A stretch of 63,253 nt of DNA, from assembly GCF_937468385.1 (NCBI RefSeq), contig NZ_CALBWS010000031.1, positions 1 through 63,253 on the forward strand, in the 5' to 3' direction. Numbering within the stretch: position 1 is the first letter of the stretch; every line of letters begins with the position of its first letter. Made by a program: the position numbers and the translations under genes. The DNA comes from Neobacillus rhizosphaerae (GTDB lineage Bacteria > Bacillota > Bacilli > Bacillales > Cytobacillaceae). A model generated the notes under the pieces. It was not told the DNA's origin. It saw only the letters and a list, made by a program, of their open reading frames with translations, and did no database searches. Positions 45,559 to 53,875 of this stretch are shown piece by piece.

Positions 45559-45812
45559 CAACCGAAGATTGCCGAGGGAATGGCTTAGGAAAATTAGTAG
45601 TTAAAGAAGCTTTCCATTTATATAAAAATAAGGGACTAGATAAAATGATTGTGGGTACGGCTAATTCAAGTATAGATAACTTAGCTTTTTACCAAAAGCT
45701 TGGGTTTAGGATGGTTGAAATTAAGAAGGATTTCTTTAAAAATTATCCAGAACCTATTTTTGAGAATGGAATTAGGGCATTGGATATGGTTATGTTCGAG
45801 AAGGATTTATAA
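45559..45812 (+). pseudogene. Truncated duplicate of the GNAT gene at 40863
   Basis: The last 84 codons of the GNAT gene are repeated with about 94% DNA identity by eye, from the RGNGLGK loop to the stop. The first third, including the start, is missing. Together with the intact copy it forms direct repeats of about 255 bases flanking the tryptophanase module. Confidence 0.85.
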
Positions 45813-45823
45813 AAGAATAAGGC

Positions 45824-45930
45824 CATTTCCTCGATTGGATTGAACCTGTTTAAGCGATATACTGTCTATTTCATGAACATCAAAGCTGGGCAGTTACAGT
45901 AGCACTTAAGCTAATCTGAAAAAAAGCTAA
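45824..45930. repeat. Dispersed repeat, copy 1 (second at about 47364-47470)
   Basis: CCATTTCCTCGATTGG, then TTGAACCT, GAACATCAAA and CTTAAGCTAATCT recur in order at 47364-47470 with about three-quarters identity. The start also resembles the DNA just after the intact GNAT gene (41330). The rest of 45931-46198 shows no gene. Confidence 0.55.
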
Positions 45931-46198
45931 ACAAAGATCCATAGATTATTACGGACAAAGAAGTGTGCAGAAAGGAATCAAAATAACCAGTCGAATCATT
46001 AATTCCATCATCATGGCAACTCCTTTAGAATTTTATTTTTTACAAACTCAGTATATAAGAAATTTGTTAACTCTTTATATGTTAATTGTGAATTTATTGT
46101 CAAATTTCAAGGAGATTTGAAATAGGCACTGGTTGCTAGTTTCAGATATCCTCCATCTATATTGACTGGGAATCCATTTGATATTGGACTCTAACATA

Positions 46199-46225
46199 GG
46201 CGAGCAGTGATGGGTACTGTTCGCC
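46199..46225. repeat. Palindrome family A, copy 4
   Basis: GGCGAGCAGTGATGGGTACT then GTTCGCC. Confidence 0.7.
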
Positions 46226-46333
46226 TTTGTCATATTTTTAAAAATAGAATAGGTAGGGAATAGTTGCAAGGAACCAGGCTGATAGGAAGGACGGACCATG
46301 AGGTTCCGTTTTTAATAAGATTTTTTTACAAAA

Positions 46334-46366
46334 AAAGGTTATCCAAAACGGTGCAGGATAACCTTT
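46334..46366. terminator. Hairpin, possible terminator
   Basis: AAAGGTTATCC and GGATAACCTTT, perfect 11-base arms. On the minus strand TTTTTTTGT follows, so it may stop leftward transcription. No gene is seen directly upstream on that strand. Confidence 0.5.
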
Positions 46367-46533
46367 GTCTTATTTATTTAAGCAGTTTCACAGCTTTAAT
46401 CCCTAACACTATCCCTTTTATAGGACTATAGACGGATGATGAAATAATCATATTTGTCATATTTGGCAAAATATGAAGAATTTTGTTGAAAAATGGTATT
46501 TTCCGATATAGTATAAAAGTATCAATTGAAAAA

Positions 46534-46605
46534 GGCAAACCTATCGAAAGGTGGGGACGCAAAGCTACGGGTCTAAGGCGAAAGTGCTAGGATAGCCGGG
46601 TTGCC
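46534..46605 (+). promoter_or_regulatory. Cyclic-di-GMP-I (GEMM-I) riboswitch
   Basis: GGCAAACC (46534) pairs with GGGTTGCC (to 46605). Between them are the GAAAGGTGGGGACGCAAAGC core with its GAAA tetraloop, the GGGTCTAAGGC second arm and GGATAGCC, matching the GEMM-I consensus. A promoter-like TTGTTG-N18-TATAGT precedes it (46483-46512). A terminator follows at 46656, then three tiny genes. It should couple their expression to c-di-GMP. Confidence 0.92.
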
Positions 46606-46655
46606 AAAAAGAATCGGATATACAATTAAAGGTTTGTTATTGCCAAACATTTTTT

Positions 46656-46690
46656 GTCCATCATTCTTTTTTGGGGTGGACTTTTTCTTT
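46656..46690 (+). terminator. Terminator controlled by the c-di-GMP riboswitch
   Basis: GTCCATC (46656-46662) pairs with GGTGGAC (46675-46681), followed by TTTTTCTTTT. Confidence 0.7.
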
Positions 46691-46712
46691 TATAAAAAGA
46701 AAGGAGTAGAAA

Positions 46713-46805
46713 ATAGGAAAGCGGTTTCAGCGGTTTATCGTCTTGTTAGTATTAGGAATTGCAATTATTTTAATTATTTTCGGGGAAGGGTGGAGATCAG
46801 AGTGA
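46713..46805 (+). CDS. Tiny membrane peptide, apparent ATA start
   Basis: 30 codons: GKRFQRFIVLLVLGIAIILI then IFGEGWRSE, one membrane helix with a basic N-terminus. An in-frame TAG lies just upstream, so the only start near the AAAGGAG site (46700-46706) is ATA 46713, perhaps a mutated ATG. The stop overlaps GTG of the next gene (GTGA). It is probably the first gene of the riboswitch operon. Confidence 0.5.
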   Translation: MGKRFQRFIVLLVLGIAIILIIFGEGWRSE

Positions 46806-47038
46806 CTGTTTTATTTGGTTCTGTCGAGTACTTTGAAAAAGAAATTTTAAGAGTTGCAGCACAAAACCCTTTAAATAGGCTGACTCATGATCATATTTCG
46901 ATGATCTGTTCTAGGTTAAAGAGTGAATTGCTTAATGATTTTGTCTGTGAAGAAAGAATACGAGTGGAATGCCTTGAAAACCTTACACAGGCATCTTGTA
47001 AACTATTCAAATTAGAAATGCGGGTGACAGCCGAATGA
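46802..47038 (+). CDS. Small protein of the c-di-GMP riboswitch operon (1)
   Basis: 78 residues, soluble and charged (VEYFEKEILRVAAQNPLNRL at about 8-27). GTG 46802 has GGGTGGAG at six bases. A longer frame from 46601 starts inside the riboswitch and is rejected. Family not recognised. The end overlaps the next ATG. Confidence 0.6.
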   Translation: MTVLFGSVEYFEKEILRVAAQNPLNRLTHDHISMICSRLKSELLNDFVCEERIRVECLENLTQASCKLFKLEMRVTAE

Positions 47039-47271
47039 GATATCACATTGTAGGAGTTATATATAAGAGACAAAAAGTGACAGTCAAATGTTTGGATACG
47101 CAAGAAGATGCATGGTTAAAGGTCTCCTTGAATCCTGATACTCTCGAGTGTAATGACAAGCTTATCCCTGACAGCTTGCAAAACTTTGTTCAATCAAAAC
47201 AAGAAAACATACGTATGTATTTAATCAATCTCAATGACATAGCGAATGAAAAAAAAGTCTGCATTGTTTAA
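47035..47271 (+). CDS. Small protein of the c-di-GMP riboswitch operon (2)
   Basis: 78 residues (MRYHIVGVIYKRQKVTVKCL at the start). The ATG overlaps the previous stop (ATGA), so it is coupled. No motif is recognised. A terminator overlaps its last codons. Confidence 0.6.
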   Translation: MRYHIVGVIYKRQKVTVKCLDTQEDAWLKVSLNPDTLECNDKLIPDSLQNFVQSKQENIRMYLINLNDIANEKKVCIV

Positions 47272-47285
47272 AATGCAGATTTTTC
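47258..47285 (+). terminator. Terminator of the c-di-GMP operon
   Basis: TCTGCATT (47258-47265) pairs with AATGCAGA (47272-47279), then TTTTT. Confidence 0.8.
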
Positions 47286-47472
47286 ATTTACAAAAAATAA
47301 ACTTCCCTAATAACCTATATTTCAAATGAAATAATTGGTGATCGATAGGAAGGCCAATGGAAGAAAACCATTTCCTCCATTGGCTTGAACCTAACCAAGC
47401 AATAGTTTATTCACGAACATCAAAACTGGACTGTAAAAGAGAAGCTTAAGCTAATCTAAAAAACCGTTTGAT

Positions 47473-47550
47473 CCTAACTTCTTGTTATGTATCGGCTCCA
47501 CCTACGCCAAATACCATGATAGCCACGCATGCTATCCCCTCTATTAACTA
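47473..47550 (-). repeat. Twin element copy B (see 36303-36425)
   Basis: On the minus strand GAGGGGATAGC precedes ATG 47529 of an 18-codon frame MRGYHGIWRRWSRYITRS. Twelve of the first 14 residues match copy A, and about 45 bases of DNA are nearly identical. The rest of 47286-47788 holds the dispersed repeat at 47364-47470 and no gene. Confidence 0.5.
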
Positions 47551-47788
47551 CTATAATGTAACAATATTACTAAACTATGTCTTAGTTGTTATAGAGCTAT
47601 TAACCTTACATTAAGTAATGATGAAGAATGCGTAATTGGACTTACAAAAAATAGCCGCCGTGACAGGTTCTGATAGGAGTTGTAAAACTTCTCTTAACTA
47701 TCAAAAACGGAAGATAGCCATTATTTCGGACAAAAAACGCAGCGAAATCACAGCCACTTTATCATTATTTTTGTAAGCTTATTCCCTC

Positions 47789-48070
47789 TTAAATTCCTAT
47801 AGCATTCAATGATTGGCGAAGACCTTCAAGAGCAAATATTCCTAGATATTTTAAAGCAAATAATGCGATGATGGGTGAAAAATCAATTGGACCAAGAGGG
47901 GGGATAAACCGCCTGAAAAGGTTTAAATAAGGGTCGCCTAGTTTGTAGATCCATTCCCCGACCTTTGTTGATTGAAATTTAGGAAACCAAGAACCCAAAA
48001 TAGCGATTAAGATTAGCCAATAATAACCCTCAAATAAATAATATCCAAGTTGTAAAATGTTTGAGCCCAA
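47789..48070 (-). CDS. YggT-family membrane protein
   Basis: 93 residues with two membrane helices and the family motif GDPYLNLFRRFIPPLGPIDF (about 47-66). YggT/YlmG proteins act in the membrane near cell-division or photosynthetic complexes in other organisms; the exact role is unknown. TTG 48070 follows AGGAGA. The longer frame from 48133 has no ribosome site. Confidence 0.85.
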   Translation of the reverse strand: MGSNILQLGYYLFEGYYWLILIAILGSWFPKFQSTKVGEWIYKLGDPYLNLFRRFIPPLGPIDFSPIIALFALKYLGIFALEGLRQSLNAIGI

Positions 48071-48133
48071 TTTAAATCTCCTGCCTATACTATTTTTTTC
48101 TATCGTACAATCCTTTGTACGGGTATATACCAT

Positions 48134-48470
48134 ATACGTTTAAGGTCTCTGAAAGGTTTCATATTATTCATGTTAATTGTTTCCTCATTCTCCATCCTGG
48201 ATGTTTTTTTAACACAAGGAAATTAACTTATTGAAATGAAATGGTTGATTTTTATATTGGACCCTAACGAGTAAAGTGAAGGGTCTGTTTCTTTCTTGAC
48301 AGGCCGCCGGTCAAGCCGGAAATGATCCTGAATATTTGAACGTTGGGGTAAAAATCCATACCATTATTTAGGGAATAACACTACAGATTAAGGCGGAATT
48401 ATATCCATATTATTCATATTGTTAGGGATACCCTAATCACCAGCAGGGGATGAGTAGCGGATGTTCAGAG
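48134..48470. other. Intergenic stretch with a hairpin
   Basis: ACCCT/AGGGT form a small stem near 48264-48291 followed by TGTTTCTTTC. No gene is seen. Confidence 0.3.
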
Positions 48471-49055
48471 CTATTTTGTATCCGCTGTTAATGATGATTC
48501 AGCAGGTTTCTCCCCTTTCTGTAATTTAGCAATGGTCAATCCAAAATTCATTTGTAAATGGGGATAATCTTTAAATTTAGCCCAATCACCACCCCATTCA
48601 AACCCTAAAGCTTTTGCCATTTTAACAACCTCGGTCCAATCTGCTTTCCCATTTTTATTTCCATCATACTGCCTATCCCAAATCACATTCCCTGAAGGGG
48701 TCTTTAACGCAAAATCAATGGCAAGCCCATAATTGTGATAGGACTCTCCCCCTTTTGCAAATGTTACAATACTTCCCTCTGCCGTACGGCCTTTATCATA
48801 AAGTCGATCCTGTTCTTCCGCACTTCGAAAACCATCAGTAACCACTACCACAATTCCTTTTTTTGCAGATTGTTGGATTAATTGATTGCTCCGTTCTTTC
48901 ACAACCGGATGGAGTTCAGTTGGTAAAGAAACAGATTGATTTGTTTTCGAATCCGTAAGAGGATCGGATTTCTTAGTAAACTGAATAAAGAATAGGATCA
49001 TGGTAAGCAGGAGAAAAAATATAATAAATGACTTTCCTATCCGTGTTAGCTTCAA
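48471..49055 (-). CDS. M15-family peptidoglycan peptidase (CwlK/VanY-like)
   Basis: 194 residues. A membrane anchor or signal (IFFLLLTMILFFIQF, about 12-26) is followed by the M15 domain with zinc ligands in SYHNYGLAIDF (about 115-125) and a late YPHLQM (His, about 164-169). Catalytic Glu/Asp are in GFEWGGDW (about 152-159). It should cut peptidoglycan stem peptides outside the membrane. ATG 49055 has a plausible site upstream (AAGGAATATG). Confidence 0.88.
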   Translation of the reverse strand: MKLTRIGKSFIIFFLLLTMILFFIQFTKKSDPLTDSKTNQSVSLPTELHPVVKERSNQLIQQSAKKGIVVVVTDGFRSAEEQDRLYDKGRTAEGSIVTFAKGGESYHNYGLAIDFALKTPSGNVIWDRQYDGNKNGKADWTEVVKMAKALGFEWGGDWAKFKDYPHLQMNFGLTIAKLQKGEKPAESSLTADTK

Positions 49056-49140
49056 AACTACATATTCCTTTCGTATCTAAAGTTTTTTCACTATCTATGA
49101 CGTAAAACAGAGCCTCATAGTTTCATATTATAATATACTT

Positions 49141-49167
49141 GGTAAACAATAACAGACACTGTTCACC
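49141..49167. repeat. Palindrome family A, copy 5 (diverged)
   Basis: GGTAAACAAT...CACTGTTCACC, partly mismatched. Confidence 0.5.
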
Positions 49168-49342
49168 AATATAGTAGAAATTTATCACTGCAACTATCCT
49201 CCCTGCCATAACCCATATTCTAAACTAACCAATTGCCGGGATGATGTTTTATGTAAACTATGGTAAATATTTATAAAATATGGTAAATTAGTTTTAATCT
49301 GTTTGAAAGAAAGGATCATGTGACCTGTATGCCAACATTTAC

Positions 49343-49433
49343 TCTGTAATGGAAAACAATTGGATCGCTTCTCATGTTAAAAAACTGACCAGTTTTTGAC
49401 CACGGGAGAAGTCTGTCTACAACCCATTACAGA
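49343..49433 (+). ncRNA. Structured leader, candidate cis-regulatory RNA
   Basis: P1: TCTGTAATGG (49343-49352) with CCATTACAGA (49424-49433), ten perfect pairs. P2: CTTCTC (49368-49373) with GAGAAG (49406-49411). P3: AAAAACT (49380-49386), loop GACC, AGTTTTT (49391-49397). These nest without conflict, and an intrinsic terminator follows at 49484. I do not recognise it as a known riboswitch class. It precedes an S4-domain RNA-binding protein, so autoregulation is possible. Confidence 0.5.
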
Positions 49434-49483
49434 AGGAATACAGCGAACTGCAGCCTGTTAGTTGTTTAACAATGCGTTCAAAG

Positions 49484-49512
49484 GTTCTCCTGACAAAGGG
49501 GAGCTTTTTTTG
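49484..49512 (+). terminator. Leader terminator upstream of the S4 gene
   Basis: GTTCTCC (49484-49490) pairs with GGGGAGC (49498-49504, two G-U pairs), then TTTTTTT. It ends before the ribosome site of 49583. Confidence 0.65.
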
Positions 49513-49582
49513 TTTTGTGCGCCCTGCAAGAATTTCAAATAGATGTTGTATTCCTCGAATAATCATTTCGAGGTGGAAAACG

Positions 49583-50083
49583 ATGCAAAAGCAAACATTT
49601 TCATTGGTTTTACGCCAAAAACGTGAAGCTGATACGGTAAACAAGCAATGCAAGATGTGCGGGAAGGTAACCGTTTTTACAGACACTACCATTAGGAGAC
49701 ACAATGCGAACGGAAAAAACATTTATCAGTTTGCCATTTATAAATGTCCAAAAAACCATTCTTGGAATAAAAAACTGGACATATATAAGTCATTTTCTGA
49801 ACATGTTGATCCAGAAACACTTATTCCAACTGAATTTGAAACCATAAAAGAGAATGAGAAAATCAGTTTACAGGAAATAACTGAACAACAAGTCATTGAA
49901 TTGAAGGTAACTGTTGTTGAGGGAAGCTTTCGTCTGGATCAAACCCTTGCAAGTCATATAGAGGGCATAAGCCGGACTGAAATAGTTCACAAAATTAAAA
50001 AAGGGTTGATTTTATTAAACGGGATTTTAACGAAACCAAGCCAAAAGGTGTCTCTTCATGACACAATTTCGATACATGTATAA
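49583..50083 (+). CDS. Zinc-ribbon plus S4-domain RNA-binding protein
   Basis: 166 residues. The N-terminal part has a CKMCGK pair (about 22-27) and a CPKNH (about 55-59), likely one zinc site. The C-terminal S4 fold (about 108-165: FRLDQTLASHIEGISRTEIV, then GLILLNGIL) binds structured RNA. ATG 49583 follows GAGGTGG; upstream codons cross the terminator. The structured leader suggests feedback control by its own RNA target. Exact target unknown. Confidence 0.75.
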   Translation: MQKQTFSLVLRQKREADTVNKQCKMCGKVTVFTDTTIRRHNANGKNIYQFAIYKCPKNHSWNKKLDIYKSFSEHVDPETLIPTEFETIKENEKISLQEITEQQVIELKVTVVEGSFRLDQTLASHIEGISRTEIVHKIKKGLILLNGILTKPSQKVSLHDTISIHV

Positions 50084-50326
50084 TAATAGATGATTATTGG
50101 GAGGCCGCTTGTACTAATCAAGCGGTCATTTCCCCACCTACTATTGTATCAATTCGGCTGGGGAACCATATGTACCTAAAATGATAGGAATCTCACCGTA
50201 GGATTGAAGTGTAGAACAAAATTAATCGCATGTTGATGATTTGTGCAATTCATACATTCATAACCTTATAAACACAACCACATTATGTAAGACGTAATAC
50301 AAATTTGATTCTGAAGGTGAAAATAA

Positions 50327-50545
50327 ATGTATTGGTTGAGTATAGTCCTCAGGTTAATATCTACAATATTTGTATTTGTACCATTTTTAATGATCAATCA
50401 AATCAGAAAAGATTTAAAAAAACTTGATAAAGAGCAAGTTATCCCAGATGAATACATAGAAAAATGGAAAAAACTATTATCTCGAATGATTGTGTTTTGC
50501 GTAATAGGTACGATTTTAGGTTCAGTCGAAATCATTTTCCGGTGA
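50327..50545 (+). CDS. Small two-helix membrane protein
   Basis: 72 residues: helix about 3-24, charged loop (IRKDLKKLDKEQVIPDEYIE), helix about 53-70. ATG 50327 follows GAAGGTGA. Unknown function. About 40 bases later GGAGGAGATGG precedes a 12-codon frame (MKKIALVAVEQG) that is probably a relic. Confidence 0.55.
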   Translation: MYWLSIVLRLISTIFVFVPFLMINQIRKDLKKLDKEQVIPDEYIEKWKKLLSRMIVFCVIGTILGSVEIIFR

Positions 50546-50660
50546 AAGACCCCTTGCTTTTAGTTTCTTGGAGGAGATGGCCATGAAAAAGATTGCGTTA
50601 GTGGCAGTGGAACAAGGCTAAAGAATTTTGTTTTGGATTTTAGATTAGAAGGTAGTGCTT

Positions 50661-50688
50661 AAAAAAACTCGACTAGTAAAGTCGAGCC
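50661..50688 (-). terminator. Terminator of the DUF4083-like gene
   Basis: On the minus strand CTCGAC...GTCGAG is followed by TTTTTTT. Confidence 0.8.
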
Positions 50689-50692
50689 TAAT

Positions 50693-50863
50693 CTACCTTT
50701 TGGATTCTTGTTCTATTACGCTATCCAATTTATCTTCAATTCGTTTTATTTGTTTATTTCTCGTCTGTGAAGAACGGAAGTAACCTACTAATAAAAATAT
50801 TAAAATAATAGGAACAAGGAATACGAATAACTGAAAAATAATGTCTCCGATATTTACACTCAC
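50693..50863 (-). CDS. DUF4083-like small membrane protein
   Basis: 56 residues: MSVNIGDIIFQLFVFLVPII, one helix, then YFRSSQTRNKQIKRIEDKLD, a charged coiled tail. This matches the short DUF4083-type proteins of Bacillus. GTG 50863 follows AGAGGTG on the minus strand, with a terminator after the stop. Role unknown. Confidence 0.7.
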   Translation of the reverse strand: MSVNIGDIIFQLFVFLVPIILIFLLVGYFRSSQTRNKQIKRIEDKLDSVIEQESKR

Positions 50864-51276
50864 GCTGGCTCACCTCTAATGTTTTACTATAATATACCAT
50901 TTTGGAGGGGTTGTTTCCATTAGCTTCAATTTTTTTGAAAAATTTAATGAAATGGAGTTTTCATTTGAAGGTAGCAATTCAAGTAAGGAAGCTACCGTGT
51001 GTGTACCTAAAACCATTACAATGTACTCCGATGGTTTTTAAATGGATCACCAGAATATATTAGAAGAATATGAAAAACAAGTAGGACGGGTACTTACGGA
51101 AGATGAGATTGAACTATGAATTACCTCGACTTATCATCTTGAATGCAATGTCCATCCTTACCTTATCTTAACAAATATTTTGTAAAAAATAGTTAAGAAA
51201 ATTGTCCAAGTGAAGAGATGAATGGAACGTGACAACTAATGGAATAGCATTCCAATAGAACGGAGGTGAGTATGAG
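50864..51276. other. Intergenic stretch with relics
   Basis: A GGTAGC/GCTACC hairpin lies at about 50971-50996. A frame near 51040-51118 encodes DHQNILEEYEKQVGRVLTED without a clear start. It is probably the tail of a lost gene. Confidence 0.35.
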
Positions 51277-51786
51277 TTGGAAAAAGTGAGTGAAATGATA
51301 GTAGAGTGCCCAGGCTGTGGGCTGCATTTGGAGAATCAACATATTACATTGTCAGGCAGTTATAATGCTTCTGATGAATGTTATCAAAAATTTAGCGAGT
51401 TGAGTAGTTATACAATTGGAAAACAAGATATTTATTTTATCCATCAGCATGCGATCGATACTTACGCTGCTCAGCATTCAGGAAATAATATGAAAAATAT
51501 CACGACTGCTTTTTCGTTAATTGGATTGTTTTATGCTATTGAGCATGGTTTTAACGGAAGACAAGTACAGCGTGTCCATACACTGCTAAGTTATCAAAAA
51601 TATAAATGGGAGGCCTTGCAACCTCCAGATAAATCCGCCTATTCACTGACTGTCTATGATGTTTTGAAAGAACGCCAAGGAGAGAGTCGTGACAAAATAC
51701 TTCAGAGGTGGATGTACGATGTGTGGGAATGCTGGGGACATCGACATGATTGGGTAAAGGACATTTGTTACAAACTCTTAAAATAG
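51277..51786 (+). CDS. DUF5946-family protein
   Basis: 169 residues. CPGCG (about 11-15), the SGSYNASDECYQKF segment (about 27-40), an HQHAIDTYAAQH motif (about 57-68) and a C-terminal WMYDVWECWGHRHDWV (about 148-163) fit the DUF5946 pattern. The conserved Cys/His suggest a metal site. TTG 51277 follows GGAGGTG; an ATG at 51273 in another frame stops after four codons. Function unknown. Confidence 0.75.
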   Translation: MEKVSEMIVECPGCGLHLENQHITLSGSYNASDECYQKFSELSSYTIGKQDIYFIHQHAIDTYAAQHSGNNMKNITTAFSLIGLFYAIEHGFNGRQVQRVHTLLSYQKYKWEALQPPDKSAYSLTVYDVLKERQGESRDKILQRWMYDVWECWGHRHDWVKDICYKLLK

Positions 51787-51821
51787 ATTGGAAGCATTTA
51801 CTTTTTGTGAGGTGAATAGCA

Positions 51822-52703
51822 ATGAGAAGTGAAAAAGAAATGTTTGATTTAATAATAGGAGTAGCCCGAAAAGATGAACGGATTCGGGCCGTCTATATGA
51901 ACGGTTCAAGAACGAATCCCCATGCTCCAAAAGATATTTTTCAGGATTACGATATTGTTTATGTCGTGACAGAAACCGCCTCTTTTATTAAAGATGAGAA
52001 GTGGATTGATGTTTTTGGCGATTTGATAATGATCCAAGAGCCTGATAAAAATGACAAACTCCTTGGGATGGAGATGAATTTTGATCGGTCTTACGGATAT
52101 CTCATGCTCTTTTCAGATGGAAATCGAATTGACCTTCATATTGAAACCAAAGAAGCGATGATGGAAGGTTATGTCAGTGACAAACTTACTATTCCGTTAT
52201 TAGATAAGGACAACTGTCTGCCCCTCATTCCTGCTCCCACAGATAGTGACTACCACGTAGAAAAGCCAACAGAACTACTGTTTATTAGTTGCTGCAGTGA
52301 ATTTTGGTGGTGTTTGCAAAACGTTGCCAAAGGAATTTGGCGAGATGAATTGCCATATGCCAAATTAATGTTTGAAAATACCACAAGGACTTCGTTGGAT
52401 GAGATGGTTTCATGGTGGATTGGAACAAAACATGATTTCCAAGTTTCAACGGGAAAAATGGGAAAGTATTTTAAAAAGTTTCTTCCAGAATCTTATTGGG
52501 CGTTGTACGAAGAAACCTATTCTGACGGTAACTATGACAATGTATGGGATTCAATCTTTATCACCTGTGAATTGTTTCGGACTTTGGCTAAAGATGTAGC
52601 TGTATATTTTCAGTTTACCTATCCAGTTGATGACGATACAAACATGACGGAATATCTTAAACATGTAAGAAAGTTACCTTTTAATGCAAAGGAAATATTA
52701 TAA
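51822..52703 (+). CDS. aadK: Aminoglycoside 6-adenylyltransferase-like (AadK type)
   Basis: 293 residues. The nucleotidyltransferase motif is GSRTNPHAPKDIFQDYDIVY (about 28-47, with the metal-binding Asp pair), and DLHIE (about 106-110) supplies the third acid. AadK-type enzymes adenylate streptomycin. Chromosomal copies occur in Bacillus and may give low-level resistance. Start ATG 51822 follows GTGAGGTGAA. Substrate not proven. Confidence 0.88.
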   Translation: MRSEKEMFDLIIGVARKDERIRAVYMNGSRTNPHAPKDIFQDYDIVYVVTETASFIKDEKWIDVFGDLIMIQEPDKNDKLLGMEMNFDRSYGYLMLFSDGNRIDLHIETKEAMMEGYVSDKLTIPLLDKDNCLPLIPAPTDSDYHVEKPTELLFISCCSEFWWCLQNVAKGIWRDELPYAKLMFENTTRTSLDEMVSWWIGTKHDFQVSTGKMGKYFKKFLPESYWALYEETYSDGNYDNVWDSIFITCELFRTLAKDVAVYFQFTYPVDDDTNMTEYLKHVRKLPFNAKEIL

Positions 52704-52737
52704 ATACCGATACTTAAGCGGTTTGTAAGTTTTTTTT

Positions 52738-52770
52738 CAATGCGAACAGTGACATGCACTGTTCGCATTG
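52738..52770. repeat. Palindrome family A, copy 6 (best conserved)
   Basis: Arms CAATGCGAACAGTG and CACTGTTCGCATTG are perfect (14 bases) around ACATG. Confidence 0.8.
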
Positions 52771-52853
52771 AAAGTTGATACCGTGGAGGACTTACTTTAT
52801 TAATCATTGGTTTGAAGAAGGGTGAAAAATGGTGATGGTTGGTGGTGGGAGAA

Positions 52854-53615
52854 ATGGGATATATTCAAATGACAAAAAATACTATTGAAACTGAACACAT
52901 ATGCTGTGCATTAGGTGCAAAGCAATATGAGAATGCAGTAAACGAAAAGAAGAAATGGCTGACAGAGCGAATGGATGAAGGATTAGTTTTCTATCGTTTA
53001 GATGAACGTGCAAAAGTTTTTATTGAATATTTACCTGCTGAGATGGCGTGGGTTCCTATTCAAGCACCAAATTATATGTATATCAATTGTTTATGGGTTT
53101 CTGGTAAATATAAAAATAATGGATATGCCAAGCAATTGTTAGATTATTGCAAAGAAGATGCAATCAATCGTGGTATGGACGGGATTGTACATATAGTAGG
53201 AAAGAAAAATTACCCGTTTTTAAGTGATAAACGTTTCTTTGAACATATGGGGTTTGAGTTAGTAGACCAAGCAGAACCATATTTTCAATTAGTTGTATTG
53301 AAGTGGCATGAACAAGCTGTTGTACCTTCATTTAAAAAACAGCTAAAGACTTCTTCCATAGATGAAGGGATATCCATTTATTACACAGCTCAGTGTCCCT
53401 TTGCTGTTGGTATATTGGAAGAGCTAAGAAAAGTAGCAGAAAATAAAAGTGTCCCCTTTCATGCTTATAAGATAACAACAAAAGAAGAAGCACAAAACTC
53501 ACCGTTAATATGGACAACTTTTGGTTTGTTTTATAATGGTGAATTCATTACACACGAAATGTTGAGTTCAAACAAATTTGACAAGTTACTTACAAAACTA
53601 TTATTAGAAGAATGA
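52854..53615 (+). CDS. yoaP: YoaP-like GNAT protein with C-terminal thioredoxin-like domain
   Basis: About 253 residues. The N-terminal GNAT (about 20-145: LWVSGKYKNNGYAKQLLDYC, the acetyl-CoA loop) is followed by a YoaP-specific thioredoxin-fold part (about 165-250: YYTAQCPFAVGILEELRKV). The family acetylates unknown substrates. ATG 52854 has GGGAG close upstream; TTG 52839 and ATG 52869 are alternatives. Confidence 0.85.
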   Translation: MGYIQMTKNTIETEHICCALGAKQYENAVNEKKKWLTERMDEGLVFYRLDERAKVFIEYLPAEMAWVPIQAPNYMYINCLWVSGKYKNNGYAKQLLDYCKEDAINRGMDGIVHIVGKKNYPFLSDKRFFEHMGFELVDQAEPYFQLVVLKWHEQAVVPSFKKQLKTSSIDEGISIYYTAQCPFAVGILEELRKVAENKSVPFHAYKITTKEEAQNSPLIWTTFGLFYNGEFITHEMLSSNKFDKLLTKLLLEE

Positions 53616-53875
53616 TTGATTACATTGTTTACATCAAGAGTCGTTATAGAATTTAATACTCTTTGTAGTTCACCTGGTTTATCTAAAAAAACTATCATGA
53701 GCCTCAACTCCCAACCCAACCATGGAAATAAATTTAGAGAACAAGCCGTAGTCACCTAATAAAGGCGGTGAGAGCAGAGCTAGACTTCACATCTTTCGTC
53801 TAGTGAAATGGGTATTTCACATTAACTGGTTAAAGTGATTCATTTTTGCGACGCTCCGCCCCTTTTCCACAGAAA

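Noticed and set aside
46601..46801. Long frame reading from inside the c-di-GMP aptamer
   Set aside because: It starts within the riboswitch and crosses the terminator; the ribosome site and conserved part point to GTG 46802.
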